Assembly: GCA_900540875.1 (NCBI GenBank)
Contig: UQHT01000002.1
Span: forward strand, 1-64,000
Length of the DNA stretch: 64,000 nt
Direction of reading: 5' to 3'
DNA from: an uncultured Collinsella sp.
Lineage (GTDB): Bacteria > Actinomycetota > Coriobacteriia > Coriobacteriales > Coriobacteriaceae
The stretch's first letter is position 1. The number at the start of each line of letters is the position of its first letter. Positions 1-7,952 of this stretch are shown here, piece by piece. The notes beneath the pieces were generated by a model. That model was given only the letters and a program-made list of their open reading frames with translations. It made no database searches and was not told where the DNA came from. Position numbers and translations under genes: made by a program.

Positions 1-16
1 TCCGTACATGTACGGA
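1..16. promoter_or_regulatory. Perfect 16-bp palindrome, possible operator
   Basis: The window opens with TCCGTACATGTACGGA, which equals its own reverse complement. It lies about 110 bp upstream of the CarD-like gene and may belong to a promoter region cut by the window edge. Function unknown. Confidence 0.3.
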
Positions 17-128
17 TGAATGTGGGAGGTGTTCGGATAAAGTCGATAATCAAGGGCATAAAGTGATGGTTTGCGCACGTCAGCGTGGTATTCTAGACAT
101 ACGCAAATTCGTATAAGTTGGAGGTAGC

Positions 129-614
129 ATGTTCTCAATCGGTCAACACGTCATTCATCCGGGCCAGGGCGTCTGCACCGTCGTCGGTTTTAGGGACGAC
201 ACGCCGCAGCCCATGTTGCTGCTCGAGACCAAGCAGGGGCATGCGCAGACGATTCTCATGTACCCCGTGGCGCAGGCCGACCGTCTACATGCCGCCATCT
301 CTCAACAGGATGCCGAGCACCTGCTGAGCCACTACGACGAGCTGGAATGCGACGCCTTTACCGAGCGCAACAGCTCGCTTGAGGAAACGCACTTTAAGCA
401 GCAGCTTAAGCTAGGTGCACCCGAGACAGTCCGTGTGGCAAAAACCATGATGCACCGCATTCGCCAGGCCGAGGAAGCTGATAAAAAGCCCAGCTCCTAC
501 TACATGCGCGTACTCAAGGAGGCCAAGCGTCGTTCCATCGAGGAGTTCGCCGTGGCCTTGGGCGTCACCGAGGAGGACGCCGAAGCTCGCCTAGCCCAAG
601 CCGCCCTCAACTAA
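129..614 (+). CDS. carD: CarD/CdnL-family transcriptional regulator
   Basis: 161-aa protein of the usual CarD length. The N-terminal Tudor-like RNA polymerase interaction domain begins MFSIGQHVIHPGQGVCTVVG, the family signature (basic/hydrophobic start, then HPGQGVCxV), and the remainder is helical (KEAKRRSIEEFAVALGVTEE), matching the DNA-contacting helical domain. Family members bind the RNA polymerase beta lobe and stabilise open complexes. The ATG is preceded by TTGGAGGTAGC, a strong Shine-Dalgarno at good spacing. It appears monocistronic, followed directly by a hairpin repeat. Confidence 0.85.
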   Translation: MFSIGQHVIHPGQGVCTVVGFRDDTPQPMLLLETKQGHAQTILMYPVAQADRLHAAISQQDAEHLLSHYDELECDAFTERNSSLEETHFKQQLKLGAPETVRVAKTMMHRIRQAEEADKKPSSYYMRVLKEAKRRSIEEFAVALGVTEEDAEARLAQAALN

Positions 615-626
615 CCCATCCGCGCC

Positions 627-668
627 AAAAACCACCACAAAGGGGACAGGCACCTTTGTGGTGGTTTT
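627..668. repeat. R1 palindromic repeat, copy 1 of 8
   Basis: Arms AAAACCACCACAAAGG and CCTTTGTGGTGGTTTT enclose the loop GGACAGGCA. It starts 12 nt after the CarD stop codon; the TTTT end of the arm could act as the U-tract of an intrinsic terminator. Confidence 0.9.
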
Positions 669-722
669 CTTGTTCCAGTAGTATTCATTCTTAGCGATAC
701 CCACGAGCACAAGGAGTCTCTT

Positions 723-1322
723 ATGGCAGAGCCGCTTACCGCCGGAATCACCCGCGACCGCGCATTCGAACTGCTCAACGAGCACAACAAGGACCCGTTC
801 CACATCACCCATGGCGAGACGGTCGAGGGCACCATGCGCTACTTTGCGCGCGAGTTCGACCCCGAGAACGAGGAGTTTTGGGGCATCGTCGGCCTGCTGC
901 ACGACCTGGATTGGGAGGAGCATGAGGATGACCCCATGAACCACACCATCTATGCGGCCGAGATCCTCGAGGACGAGGGCGCATCGCCCGAGCTCATCCG
1001 CGCAATTCAGACGCATACGTCCGACTTCAACTCTTCGCTGCCCAAGCCCGAGCTGCAGATGGAGAAGATCCTGTTTGCCTGCGACGAACTCACCGGTCTA
1101 ATCGGTGCTGCCGTGATCATGCGTCCGAGCAAAAGCGTCATGGACTTTACGACCAAGTCGCTCAAGAAAAAGTTCAAGGATAAGCGCTTTGCCGCCGGCT
1201 GCTCACGCGACGTGATTTCGCAGGGCGCCGAGATGCTGGGCTGGGAGCTTCCCGAGCTCTTCGACCGTACCATCGCGGCCATGCAATCCTTCGCGCCCGA
1301 TCGCGATACCTTCCAGGCCTAA
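723..1322 (+). CDS. HD-domain hydrolase
   Basis: 199-aa protein of the small stand-alone HD phosphohydrolase group. An upstream His region (DPFHITHGETVEGTMR, around residues 32-47), the HD pair in GLLHDLDWEEH (around residue 60) and a later His in IQTHTSDF form the expected metal ligands. No other domain is visible, so the substrate (nucleotide or similar phosphate ester) cannot be named. The start has AAGGAG about 9 nt upstream. It is flanked by R1 copies on both sides, so it is probably transcribed alone. Confidence 0.75.
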   Translation: MAEPLTAGITRDRAFELLNEHNKDPFHITHGETVEGTMRYFAREFDPENEEFWGIVGLLHDLDWEEHEDDPMNHTIYAAEILEDEGASPELIRAIQTHTSDFNSSLPKPELQMEKILFACDELTGLIGAAVIMRPSKSVMDFTTKSLKKKFKDKRFAAGCSRDVISQGAEMLGWELPELFDRTIAAMQSFAPDRDTFQA

Positions 1323-1337
1323 CCGCCCACGCCACCT

Positions 1338-1378
1338 AAAACCACCACAAAGGAGACAGGCGCCTTTGTGGTGGTTTT
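1338..1378. repeat. R1 palindromic repeat, copy 2 of 8
   Basis: Same 16-bp arms as copy 1 with loop AGACAGGCG. It lies between the convergent ends of the HD hydrolase and proA, 16 nt from each stop codon, so it could serve as a two-way terminator. Confidence 0.9.
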
Positions 1379-1393
1379 TCGTTTGCAACAGGT

Positions 1394-2680
1394 TTAGGGA
1401 CGGACCTGGCCGGTGCCGCGGAGCTTGTATTTGTAGGTAGTGAGGGCCTCGGCGGCAAAGGGGCCGCGGGCGTGGAGCTTTTGGGTCGAGATGCCGATCT
1501 CGGCGCCCAGGCCAAACTCGCCGCCGTCGGTGAAGCGCGTGCTGGCGTTGGCATACACGGCCGAGGCATCGACCGCGTCCAGGAAGCGCTCGCAGGCATC
1601 CTCGTCCTCGGCAACGATGGCCTCGGAGTGCATGGTGCCGTAGCGGTTGATGTGCGCGATGGCTTCGTCCTCGTTCGCCACGACCTTCACGCTCATCTCG
1701 AGCGCCAGATACTCGCGGCCCCAGTCCTCCTCAGTCGCGGCTACATAGTCGTCGCCCTCGGCAAGCCCGGCGGCAGCGCATGCGGCGCACGTGGCCTCGT
1801 CGCCGTGAATCAGCACGCCGTGGTCGTGCAGCACGGCAACGACCGCCGGCAAAAACGAATCCGCCACGGCACGGTCGACCAGCAGCGACTCGGCGGCATT
1901 GCACACGCCCACGCGCTGCGTCTTAGCGTTGACGATAATGTTGAGCGCCTTGTCAAAATCGGCGGATTCATGCACGTAGATGTGGCAGTTGCCTGTGCCC
2001 GTCTCGATCACCGGCACAAGCGACTCGCGCACGCAGCGCTGGATCAAGCCCGCACCGCCACGCGGAATGAGCACATCGACAATACCGCGGAGCTTCATGA
2101 GCTCGCCGGTGGCCTCGCGGTCGGTGGACTCGATCATCGAGATAGCTTCGCGTGGAAAGCCCTGGGCCTCAAGCGCATCGGCCAGCAGTTCGGCAATCAT
2201 GGCGCACGAGTGATAGGCCAGCGAACCGCCGCGCAGGATGCAGGCGTTGCCGGTGCGGATGCAGATGCCCGCGGCATCGGCCGTCACGTTGGGGCGCGCC
2301 TCGTAGACCATGGCAACCAGGCCCAGCGGCACACTCACGCGCGTAAGGTCCACGCCACTCGCAAGCACACGGTGATCGAGCACGCGGCCCACGGGATCGG
2401 GCAGCTCGGCGAGCTTCTCCAGGCCGGCGGCCATGCCCTCGACGCGCTCGGGCGTCAGCAGCAGACGATCGAGCAATCCGACCGAGGTGCCCGCATCACG
2501 CGCAGCGGACATATCGAGCTCGTTGGCGGCGACGATGGAGTCGATACCGTTGCGCAGTGCTGCGGCCATGGCGCGCACGGCCTCCTGGCGCTGCTCGTCG
2601 CTCGCCGTGGCAAGCGAGGCCGACGCTGCCTTAGCGGCAACGGCAAGATCGTGGACATACGTGGCTATATCGACCGACAT
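1394..2680 (-). CDS. proA: Gamma-glutamyl phosphate reductase (ProA)
   Basis: 428 aa, full length. It reduces gamma-glutamyl phosphate to glutamate-5-semialdehyde with NADPH, the second step of proline synthesis. The aldehyde-dehydrogenase-fold catalytic Cys lies in RVGVCNAAESLL, and VPLGLVAMVYEARPNVT is the typical ProA N-terminal cofactor-domain sequence. The ATG is preceded by GGAGAAAGGG. proB is about 1.7 kb away on the same strand, separated by an oppositely oriented peptidase gene; the usual proBA operon is therefore split. The start region is divergent with that peptidase (112 bp between starts). Confidence 0.95.
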   Translation of the reverse strand: MSVDIATYVHDLAVAAKAASASLATASDEQRQEAVRAMAAALRNGIDSIVAANELDMSAARDAGTSVGLLDRLLLTPERVEGMAAGLEKLAELPDPVGRVLDHRVLASGVDLTRVSVPLGLVAMVYEARPNVTADAAGICIRTGNACILRGGSLAYHSCAMIAELLADALEAQGFPREAISMIESTDREATGELMKLRGIVDVLIPRGGAGLIQRCVRESLVPVIETGTGNCHIYVHESADFDKALNIIVNAKTQRVGVCNAAESLLVDRAVADSFLPAVVAVLHDHGVLIHGDEATCAACAAAGLAEGDDYVAATEEDWGREYLALEMSVKVVANEDEAIAHINRYGTMHSEAIVAEDEDACERFLDAVDASAVYANASTRFTDGGEFGLGAEIGISTQKLHARGPFAAEALTTYKYKLRGTGQVRP

Positions 2681-2792
2681 GGACGGCCCTTTCTCCTAGA
2701 AGTTTGCAACCATGGTAGCCGATTTGCGCATGGCCTCGCCCGCGGCGGTAGAATTGGTCAACCCGAAACACCGCAACGAACGGAAGACTCAC

Positions 2793-4211
2793 ATGGCCCT
2801 CGTTACTTCGTACCACGTCCCCGGCCTGTATGTCGAGGACCACAGCATCGACGTCCCCCTCGACTGGCGCGGCCTGGAGCCAATGCTCCTGGCCGTCGGC
2901 AGCACCATGCGCCGCGGCGCTATGCCGGCACCAATCGCCGGCGCGCCCGAGAGCATCAAGCTCTTCTACCGCGTGGTTTGCGCGCCCGACCGCATCAACG
3001 ACGATCTGCCGCTGCTCCTGTTTTTGCAGGGCGGCCCCGGCGGCGAGAGCCCGCGTCCGCTGTCGCCCACGAGCGACGGCTGGATCGAGGAGGCCGTCAA
3101 GCACTTCCGCGTGGTCCTGCCCGACCAGCGCGGCACCGGACGCAGCAGCTGTGTTGACGGTCGCACCATCGCGGCGCTGGGTGATCGCGCGACGGCCGTC
3201 GGCGCCGATGCCGCCCGCTCGCAGGCGGACTTCCTCAAGCGTCACCTCGCCAGCTCCATCGTGCGCGATTTTGAATACCTGCGCCTGGTGGGCTTTGGCG
3301 GCAAGCCCTGGGTCACGCTCGGCCAGAGCTATGGCGGCTTTTTGACGCTGAGCTATCTGTCGCTCTTCCCCGAGGGCGTGGCGGCAAGCTTTACCTGTGG
3401 TGGCATTCCGCACGTGCCGGCGAGCGCCAGCGAGGTCTACACGCACACCTTCCCGCGCATGGCCGCCAAGACGCAGCAGTATTACGACCGCTACCCCGCT
3501 GACGTCGAGCGCGTGGCAGCCCTGGCCGATGCGCTCGAGGCTCAGAAGCCCGTGCTGCCCGACGGCTCGCCGATGACGGTCGAGCGCCTGCAGCTCATGG
3601 GCAGCGACTTTGGCATGAAGCCGAGCTTTGAACGCATGCATTGGATTATCGATCATGCTTTTGTTGACGGTGACGGCACGCTGACCTGCGGTGCCTCGGT
3701 ATCTGACAGCTTTTTGATGCGCGCCTTCGAGCGCACCAACACGCGCACGAATCCGCTGTACTGGACGCTGCAGGAGTTCATCTACGCCGATGGCGACACC
3801 ATGCCAATTCGCTGGGCCGCAGCCGAAGAAAAGGCCCATCGTGCCGAGTTCGACACGCTCGCGCGCCCGCTCATGTTTACCGGCGAGGCCATGTTCCCGT
3901 GGATGTTTGAGCAGATGCCCGAGCTCAAGCCCTTCAAGCCGGCGATGGATCTGCTGATGGAAGACACAAGCTGGGACAAGATCTACGACCCGCAGCGCCT
4001 GGCGTGCAACGAGGTGCCCCTGCAGGCCGCGGTGTACTTCGATGACATGTACGTGGACTCGGGCATGCAGCTCGATACGCTCGGCCGCGTGGGCAACTCG
4101 CATGCCTGGGTGACCAACGAGTTCGAGCACGACGGCTTGCACGGCAGCGTGGTGTTCAAGCACCTCTTCGACGAAGCCCTCAACCGCGGAGACCTGCGCC
4201 AGATCTTCTAG
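2793..4211 (+). CDS. Alpha/beta hydrolase, S33 prolyl aminopeptidase family
   Basis: 472 aa. Motifs in order: oxyanion-hole loop LFLQGGPGGES (about residue 72), LPDQRGTGRSS, nucleophile elbow TLGQSYGGF with the catalytic Ser, and a late His in EHDGLHGS. This is the S33 proline iminopeptidase architecture with a large cap; such enzymes release N-terminal Pro from peptides. The start MALVTSYHVPGL was chosen because the upstream in-frame extension is low-complexity and CGGAAG lies before this ATG. It lies between proA and proB, a context that fits proline supply, but the substrate is inferred from family only. Confidence 0.8.
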   Translation: MALVTSYHVPGLYVEDHSIDVPLDWRGLEPMLLAVGSTMRRGAMPAPIAGAPESIKLFYRVVCAPDRINDDLPLLLFLQGGPGGESPRPLSPTSDGWIEEAVKHFRVVLPDQRGTGRSSCVDGRTIAALGDRATAVGADAARSQADFLKRHLASSIVRDFEYLRLVGFGGKPWVTLGQSYGGFLTLSYLSLFPEGVAASFTCGGIPHVPASASEVYTHTFPRMAAKTQQYYDRYPADVERVAALADALEAQKPVLPDGSPMTVERLQLMGSDFGMKPSFERMHWIIDHAFVDGDGTLTCGASVSDSFLMRAFERTNTRTNPLYWTLQEFIYADGDTMPIRWAAAEEKAHRAEFDTLARPLMFTGEAMFPWMFEQMPELKPFKPAMDLLMEDTSWDKIYDPQRLACNEVPLQAAVYFDDMYVDSGMQLDTLGRVGNSHAWVTNEFEHDGLHGSVVFKHLFDEALNRGDLRQIF

Positions 4212-4212
4212 C

Positions 4213-4264
4213 AAAGGAGTGTCCCCGTCTGCCGGCACAATAGGAACGTCCCCAAGTGCCGGCA
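4213..4264. repeat. R2 repeat (GTCCCC/TGCCGGCA type), locus 1
   Basis: AAGGAGTGTCCCC, then TGCCGGCA, then AGGAACGTCCCC, then TGCCGGCA. The same alternation occurs at 16965-17100 and 41617-41670. It begins 2 nt after the S33 peptidase stop codon. Confidence 0.75.
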
Positions 4265-4296
4265 ACGACAATGCCGCTGGTAGAGGACAGAAAGCG

Positions 4297-4395
4297 AAAA
4301 CGCCCCTAAGCGAGCAAGGTGACGTGAAAGAGGAGGGCATTGACCTTTTGGTCATGCCCGACGATTGAACGTCAGATTGCCGCTTAGGGGCGTTT
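4297..4395. ncRNA. R4 structured element, copy A (candidate RNA)
   Basis: Nested inverted repeats. P1 is 4297-4312 with 4381-4395 (CGCCCCTAAGCG/CGCTTAGGGGCG). P2 is TGACGT 4320-4325 with ACGTCA 4369-4374. P3 is GGGCAT-T-GACC with GGTC-ATGCCC (4335-4359) capped by TTTT. Two further copies keep this fold with different stem bases. Read on the minus strand it lies 14 nt after the proB stop, behind ACC-N4-GACGCTGC, and P1 runs into GCGTTTTCG, so a terminator-like 3'UTR role is plausible. It is also downstream of the plus-strand peptidase gene. Confidence 0.65.
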
Positions 4396-4409
4396 GCAGC
4401 GTCAATTGG

Positions 4410-5537
4410 TTAGGCGAACACTATCAAGTTGTCCCTATGGATCGCGGGCTTCTCGGCCAGGTCTGCGAGCAGGCGGTTGCCGGCAATCTGGTCTTGGCGG
4501 CGGCCGGCAGCAAGCTCCAGCACGTCCGAATCGGCCTCGGCGATACCGCGGGCGACAACCATGCCGCTCGGGTCGCATACGTCGAGCACATCGCCCTCAG
4601 CAAACGCGCCATCGACCTCGCGAATACCAACCGCAAGCAAGGAAGAACCACGGCTGACCAGCGCCTTCGCGGCACCATCATCGACCGTCACCGAGCCATG
4701 CGCCTTGTCACCCAGCGCGATCCACAGCTTGCGAGGCGCAATATCCAGGCGCTCCGCCGGCGGATCGAACAGCGTGCCCACGCTCTCGCCGCGGGCCAGG
4801 CGCACAAGTGCATCGGGCTCCTCGCCCGAGCAAATCACGCTCTGAATGCCCGCCGTCATGAGAATGCGGCTCGCGCGAATCTTGGTAATCATGCCGCCCG
4901 TGCCAACCGATGTGGAAGAATCGCCCGCCGAGGCGATGATCTTGGCATCGATCTTATGCACAACCGGGACGAACTCGGCCGTGGGGTCCTCGTGCGGATT
5001 GGCGGTGTAGAGGCCATCGATGTCCGAGAGCGTCACGCACAGATCGGCGGAAACCAGACAGCTCACAAGCGCCGCCAGCGTGTCGTTGTCGCCAAACTTG
5101 ATCTCGTCGACGGTAACGGTATCGTTCTCGTTGACAACAGGCACCACGCCAAGCTCCACCAGGCGCAGCAGGGCGTCGCGTGCGTGCAGGTAGGACGTGC
5201 GGCGGGCCGTATCGTGGCGCGTGAGTAGCACGAGCGAGGTGAGCAGATCCCGTGCATGGAACTCCTCGTCGTAGGCCGACGAGATGATGCACTGACCAGC
5301 CGAGGCGCACGCCTGCAGGCTCGGCAGGTCGCCGACCGGCTTGTGGTCGAAGCCCAGCACGGGATAGCCACAGGCGATAGCGCCCGAGCTCACCACGACC
5401 AGGCGCCAGCCAAGCTCGCGCAGCGCTGCGGCCTGATCGGCAAGCCCGCCGATAAAGGCGCGGTTGACCTTGCCGTCGGCGCCCACCACCGTAGACGAAC
5501 CGATCTTTACCACCATCGTTTTATAAGAAGTCGTCAT
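4410..5537 (-). CDS. proB: Glutamate 5-kinase (ProB)
   Basis: 375 aa, the long form with a C-terminal PUA domain. It phosphorylates glutamate to gamma-glutamyl phosphate, the first and feedback-controlled step of proline synthesis. The amino-acid-kinase fold shows VVKIGSSTV at the start, VVVSSGAIACG (phosphate-binding), VVPVVNENDTV and GTGGMITKI (lysine of the active site). The PUA region (about residues 280-360) includes KALVSRGSSLLAVGI. The product feeds ProA, encoded nearby on the same strand but not adjacent. Confidence 0.95.
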   Translation of the reverse strand: MTTSYKTMVVKIGSSTVVGADGKVNRAFIGGLADQAAALRELGWRLVVVSSGAIACGYPVLGFDHKPVGDLPSLQACASAGQCIISSAYDEEFHARDLLTSLVLLTRHDTARRTSYLHARDALLRLVELGVVPVVNENDTVTVDEIKFGDNDTLAALVSCLVSADLCVTLSDIDGLYTANPHEDPTAEFVPVVHKIDAKIIASAGDSSTSVGTGGMITKIRASRILMTAGIQSVICSGEEPDALVRLARGESVGTLFDPPAERLDIAPRKLWIALGDKAHGSVTVDDGAAKALVSRGSSLLAVGIREVDGAFAEGDVLDVCDPSGMVVARGIAEADSDVLELAAGRRQDQIAGNRLLADLAEKPAIHRDNLIVFA

Positions 5538-5586
5538 ACGTCAAACCAATCGAATGTTCAGCGAACGGGCGAACGGGCCGAGCGAG

Positions 5587-5625
5587 AAAATAATCCGTGT
5601 TCCTCCGTCCCCTTCGGATTATTTT
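5587..5625 (-). terminator. Intrinsic terminator of pncB
   Basis: AAAATAATCCG (5587-5597) pairs with CGGATTATTTT (5615-5625). On the minus strand the stem ends in TTTT. The stem overlaps the pncB stop codon at 5619-5621. Confidence 0.75.
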
Positions 5626-7124
5626 GCCCAGGGGAAGGCCGAAGCCGCGGCCATGTTCTTGCGCACGAGCTCGTCGCGCACCTGAGCCAGGCCCTGTTCC
5701 ATGCCCACCACATAGGTCTGCGGGTACAGGAAGCGCTTGAAAGCTGCGTCCAGATGATCGAGTGCCCAAGCACAGCGCTCGCGCGCGTCCTGGATGCTCT
5801 CACGCGGAGCCACCGCGCTGCCATCGCGCACGATCGGCACCAGCAGCTCGCGATACTCAAGTTCGGACACGTCGGTCACCAGGGCGGCATCATTCACGGC
5901 CACGAGGGTATTGCCGCGCGCGGCGCCCTCCCCCGCCAGATGGTCCTCGTCGTAGATCATGTCGCAGACCGGGCCGCCAAAGCCGTCGTAATAACGGCGC
6001 ACGCGTTGCACACCCGGGATCGTGCGCTTGTAGGGCTGCTCGGAGAGCTTGACCACCGGCGTCCATGGATCTGCCTCGCTCGCACGGCGGGCGGAAAGCT
6101 TGTACACGCCGCCCAGCGCCGGCTGGTCATAGCAGGTCGCAAGCTTGGTACCCACGCCAAAGCTATCGATGGGCGCGCCCTGGTCGAGCAGCGACTGAAT
6201 CGTGTACTCATCCAGATCGTTAGAAACCGAGATCCCCACATAGGGCAGGCCCTCGGCATCAAAACGGCCGCGCACATACTTGGAGAGCTTGGCGAGGTCG
6301 CCGGAGTCGATGCGAATAGCCGACAGACGCTCGCCCACCGCCTCCATCTCCTTGGCAACCGTAATGGCATGCTCGCAGCCCTCACGTACGTCGTAGGTGT
6401 CGATGAGCAGCGTGCAGTTCTTGGGACTCGACTTAGCAAAAGCCCGGAATGCCTCGAGCTCGGAATCGAAGCTCATCACCCAGCTGTGCGCATGAGTGCC
6501 AAAGACGGGAATACCGTAGCGGCGGCCGGCGAGCACATTGGATGTAGAGGAGCAGCCGGCAACGTAGCTCGCGCGCGCGACGGCCAGCCCGCCATCGGGA
6601 CCCTGGGCGCGGCGCAGGCCAAACTCGGCAACGGGACGGCCGTCCGCCGCCAGCACCACGCGCGCCGTCTTGGTAGCGACAAGCGTCTGGAAGCCGACAA
6701 TGTTGAGCAACGCCGTTTCGAGCAGCTGGCACTCCAGCGCGGGGCCGGTGACGCGCACCATGGGCTCGCGCGGAAAGACGAGCTCGCCCTCGGGCACGGC
6801 GTCAATGTTCACATGCGCGCGGAAGTTGCGCAGGTAGTCGAGGAATGCGGGCTTAAACATCGAGCCGCCGGCCGGAGCCTGGAGCGAAGCTAGATAGTCG
6901 ATGTCCTCGGGCGTAAAGCGCAGGTTCTCGACAAGCTCGGGCAGCTCGGCGGTGCCGCACATGACGGCATACGCGCTGCCGAAGGGATGGTCGCGGTAAA
7001 ACGCCGTAAAGCAACCCTGCTCATTGGCCTTGCCGCTCTCCCACAGGCCCTGGGCCATAGTGAGTTCGTACAGATCAGTGAGCATTGCAATGTCGGTGGG
7101 ATGCGAGATGTCGGTCAAAGCCAT
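5619..7124 (-). CDS. pncB: Nicotinate phosphoribosyltransferase (PncB)
   Basis: 501 aa. It makes nicotinate mononucleotide from nicotinate and PRPP (Preiss-Handler NAD salvage). The start ALTDISHPTDIAMLTDLYELTM carries the DxYxLTM signature. FGLRRAQGPDGG and VFGTHAHSWVMSF (the His region of NAPRTases) lie mid-protein, and RLSAIRIDSGDLAKLS carries the conserved IRIDSGD. Length and motifs match the Gram-positive-type family. AAAGGT is placed well before the ATG. It stands alone between terminators. Confidence 0.93.
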   Translation of the reverse strand: MALTDISHPTDIAMLTDLYELTMAQGLWESGKANEQGCFTAFYRDHPFGSAYAVMCGTAELPELVENLRFTPEDIDYLASLQAPAGGSMFKPAFLDYLRNFRAHVNIDAVPEGELVFPREPMVRVTGPALECQLLETALLNIVGFQTLVATKTARVVLAADGRPVAEFGLRRAQGPDGGLAVARASYVAGCSSTSNVLAGRRYGIPVFGTHAHSWVMSFDSELEAFRAFAKSSPKNCTLLIDTYDVREGCEHAITVAKEMEAVGERLSAIRIDSGDLAKLSKYVRGRFDAEGLPYVGISVSNDLDEYTIQSLLDQGAPIDSFGVGTKLATCYDQPALGGVYKLSARRASEADPWTPVVKLSEQPYKRTIPGVQRVRRYYDGFGGPVCDMIYDEDHLAGEGAARGNTLVAVNDAALVTDVSELEYRELLVPIVRDGSAVAPRESIQDARERCAWALDHLDAAFKRFLYPQTYVVGMEQGLAQVRDELVRKNMAAASAFPWAK

Positions 7125-7205
7125 GGGGCGACCTTTCGGATGCGTTGTGCAGAGGTTGAGGGTTGGCGAGGCGGGCGTGCGGGCATGGAGCCCAGCGCGA
7201 ATGGG

Positions 7206-7664
7206 CTAGAGCAGGCCCATGCTGGTCAGGATCGTGTAGCCCATAAAGATGACAAACGCGATGAGGGCAAGGACAATGATGATTTTTTGAGCCGGCGCCA
7301 TACCGGGGATCTCGTTCTCACCCGCAGGCTCCTTGGAGGTAACCATGCGCTGGGCAAAGCTCATCTCGTCACGGCTCGGCTTGGGATCGACGGACTTGGG
7401 ACGAGCGGCCTTTTTAGGCTGAAGTTTGGGCGCGGCAGGTGCAGGCTTCGCAGCAGCGGGCTTGGGTGCGGGCGCGGGCTTGGGCGCGGGGGCGACGTTC
7501 GCGGCGGCCTCCTCGGCCTTCTCGCGCTCGGCACGCAGGGCGGTCAGCTCCTCACGCTCGCGGCGTGCCTCTTCCTGGGCCTCGCGACGAGCTTTCTCGG
7601 CGCGGAGCTCTTCCAACTCGGCGCGTTCCTCGGCAGACAGTGGTTGGGACTCAAGCTCGGCCAT
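7206..7664 (-). CDS. Tail-anchored coiled-coil membrane protein, unknown function
   Basis: 152 aa. Residues 1-55 are charged and helical (EERAELEELRAEKARREAQ), a probable coiled coil. Residues 57-100 are a Pro/Ala/Lys linker (PAPKPAPAPKPAAAK). Residues about 127-150 form one transmembrane segment (IIIVLALIAFVIFMGYTIL) with almost no tail after it. No signal peptide is seen, so the helical part should face the cytoplasm. The start MAELESQP follows AAAGGG. I do not recognise a family; a larger protein with the same plan is encoded at 59999-61786. Confidence 0.7.
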   Translation of the reverse strand: MAELESQPLSAEERAELEELRAEKARREAQEEARREREELTALRAEREKAEEAAANVAPAPKPAPAPKPAAAKPAPAAPKLQPKKAARPKSVDPKPSRDEMSFAQRMVTSKEPAGENEIPGMAPAQKIIIVLALIAFVIFMGYTILTSMGLL

Positions 7665-7682
7665 GGTACAGCCCTTTCTTTT

Positions 7683-7714
7683 AAAAAAAGCCGCCGACAC
7701 AATGTCAGCGGCTT
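7683..7714 (-). terminator. Intrinsic terminator after tRNA-Ala
   Basis: On the minus strand AAGCCGCTGACA...TGTCGGCGGCTT is followed by TTTTTTT. It sits 15 nt downstream of the tRNA 3' end. Confidence 0.85.
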
Positions 7715-7728
7715 ATCAAATCCAAGGG

Positions 7729-7801
7729 TGGAGACGAAGGGAGTCGAACCCTCGGCCTCTGCCATGCGACGGCAGCGCTCTCCCAACTGAGCTACGTCCC
7801 C
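7729..7801 (-). tRNA. tRNA-Ala (anticodon CGC)
   Basis: The minus strand folds as a standard cloverleaf: acceptor GGGGACG/CGTCTCC, D-arm GCTC...GAGC, anticodon stem CTGCC/GGCAG with loop GTCGCAT (anticodon CGC, reading GCG), T-arm GAGGG-TTCGACT-CCCTT, discriminator A. The acceptor contains the G3-U70 wobble that identifies alanine tRNAs. CCA is not encoded. Confidence 0.97.
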
Positions 7802-7860
7802 AGGACAAGTTGATATTTTACCTACGGCTCGCCAACTGTCAACGCCCAATACCCAGTCTT

Positions 7861-7944
7861 TTTGGGACGCGGCTTTTTTGACTACTTTTCGAACGTCCGA
7901 GCCACCCCGATGATTTTTCTGGGACAGGGATTAAAAATCATCGG
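7861..7944. repeat. R7 repeat, copy 1 of 2
   Basis: About 84 bp with GGGACGCGGCTTTTTTGACT at one end and CTGGGACAGGGATTAAA at the other. An inverted, diverged copy is at 19005-19084. Confidence 0.65.
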
Positions 7945-7952
7945 CGAATGCG

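Noticed and set aside
1472..3157. 561-aa open frame opposite proA
   Set aside because: It is an antisense shadow of proA and of the S33 peptidase start; composition is His/Arg/Gly-rich with no domain, as expected in GC-rich DNA.
2631..4355. 574-aa open frame opposite the S33 peptidase
   Set aside because: Shadow; the plus-strand frame has complete catalytic motifs.
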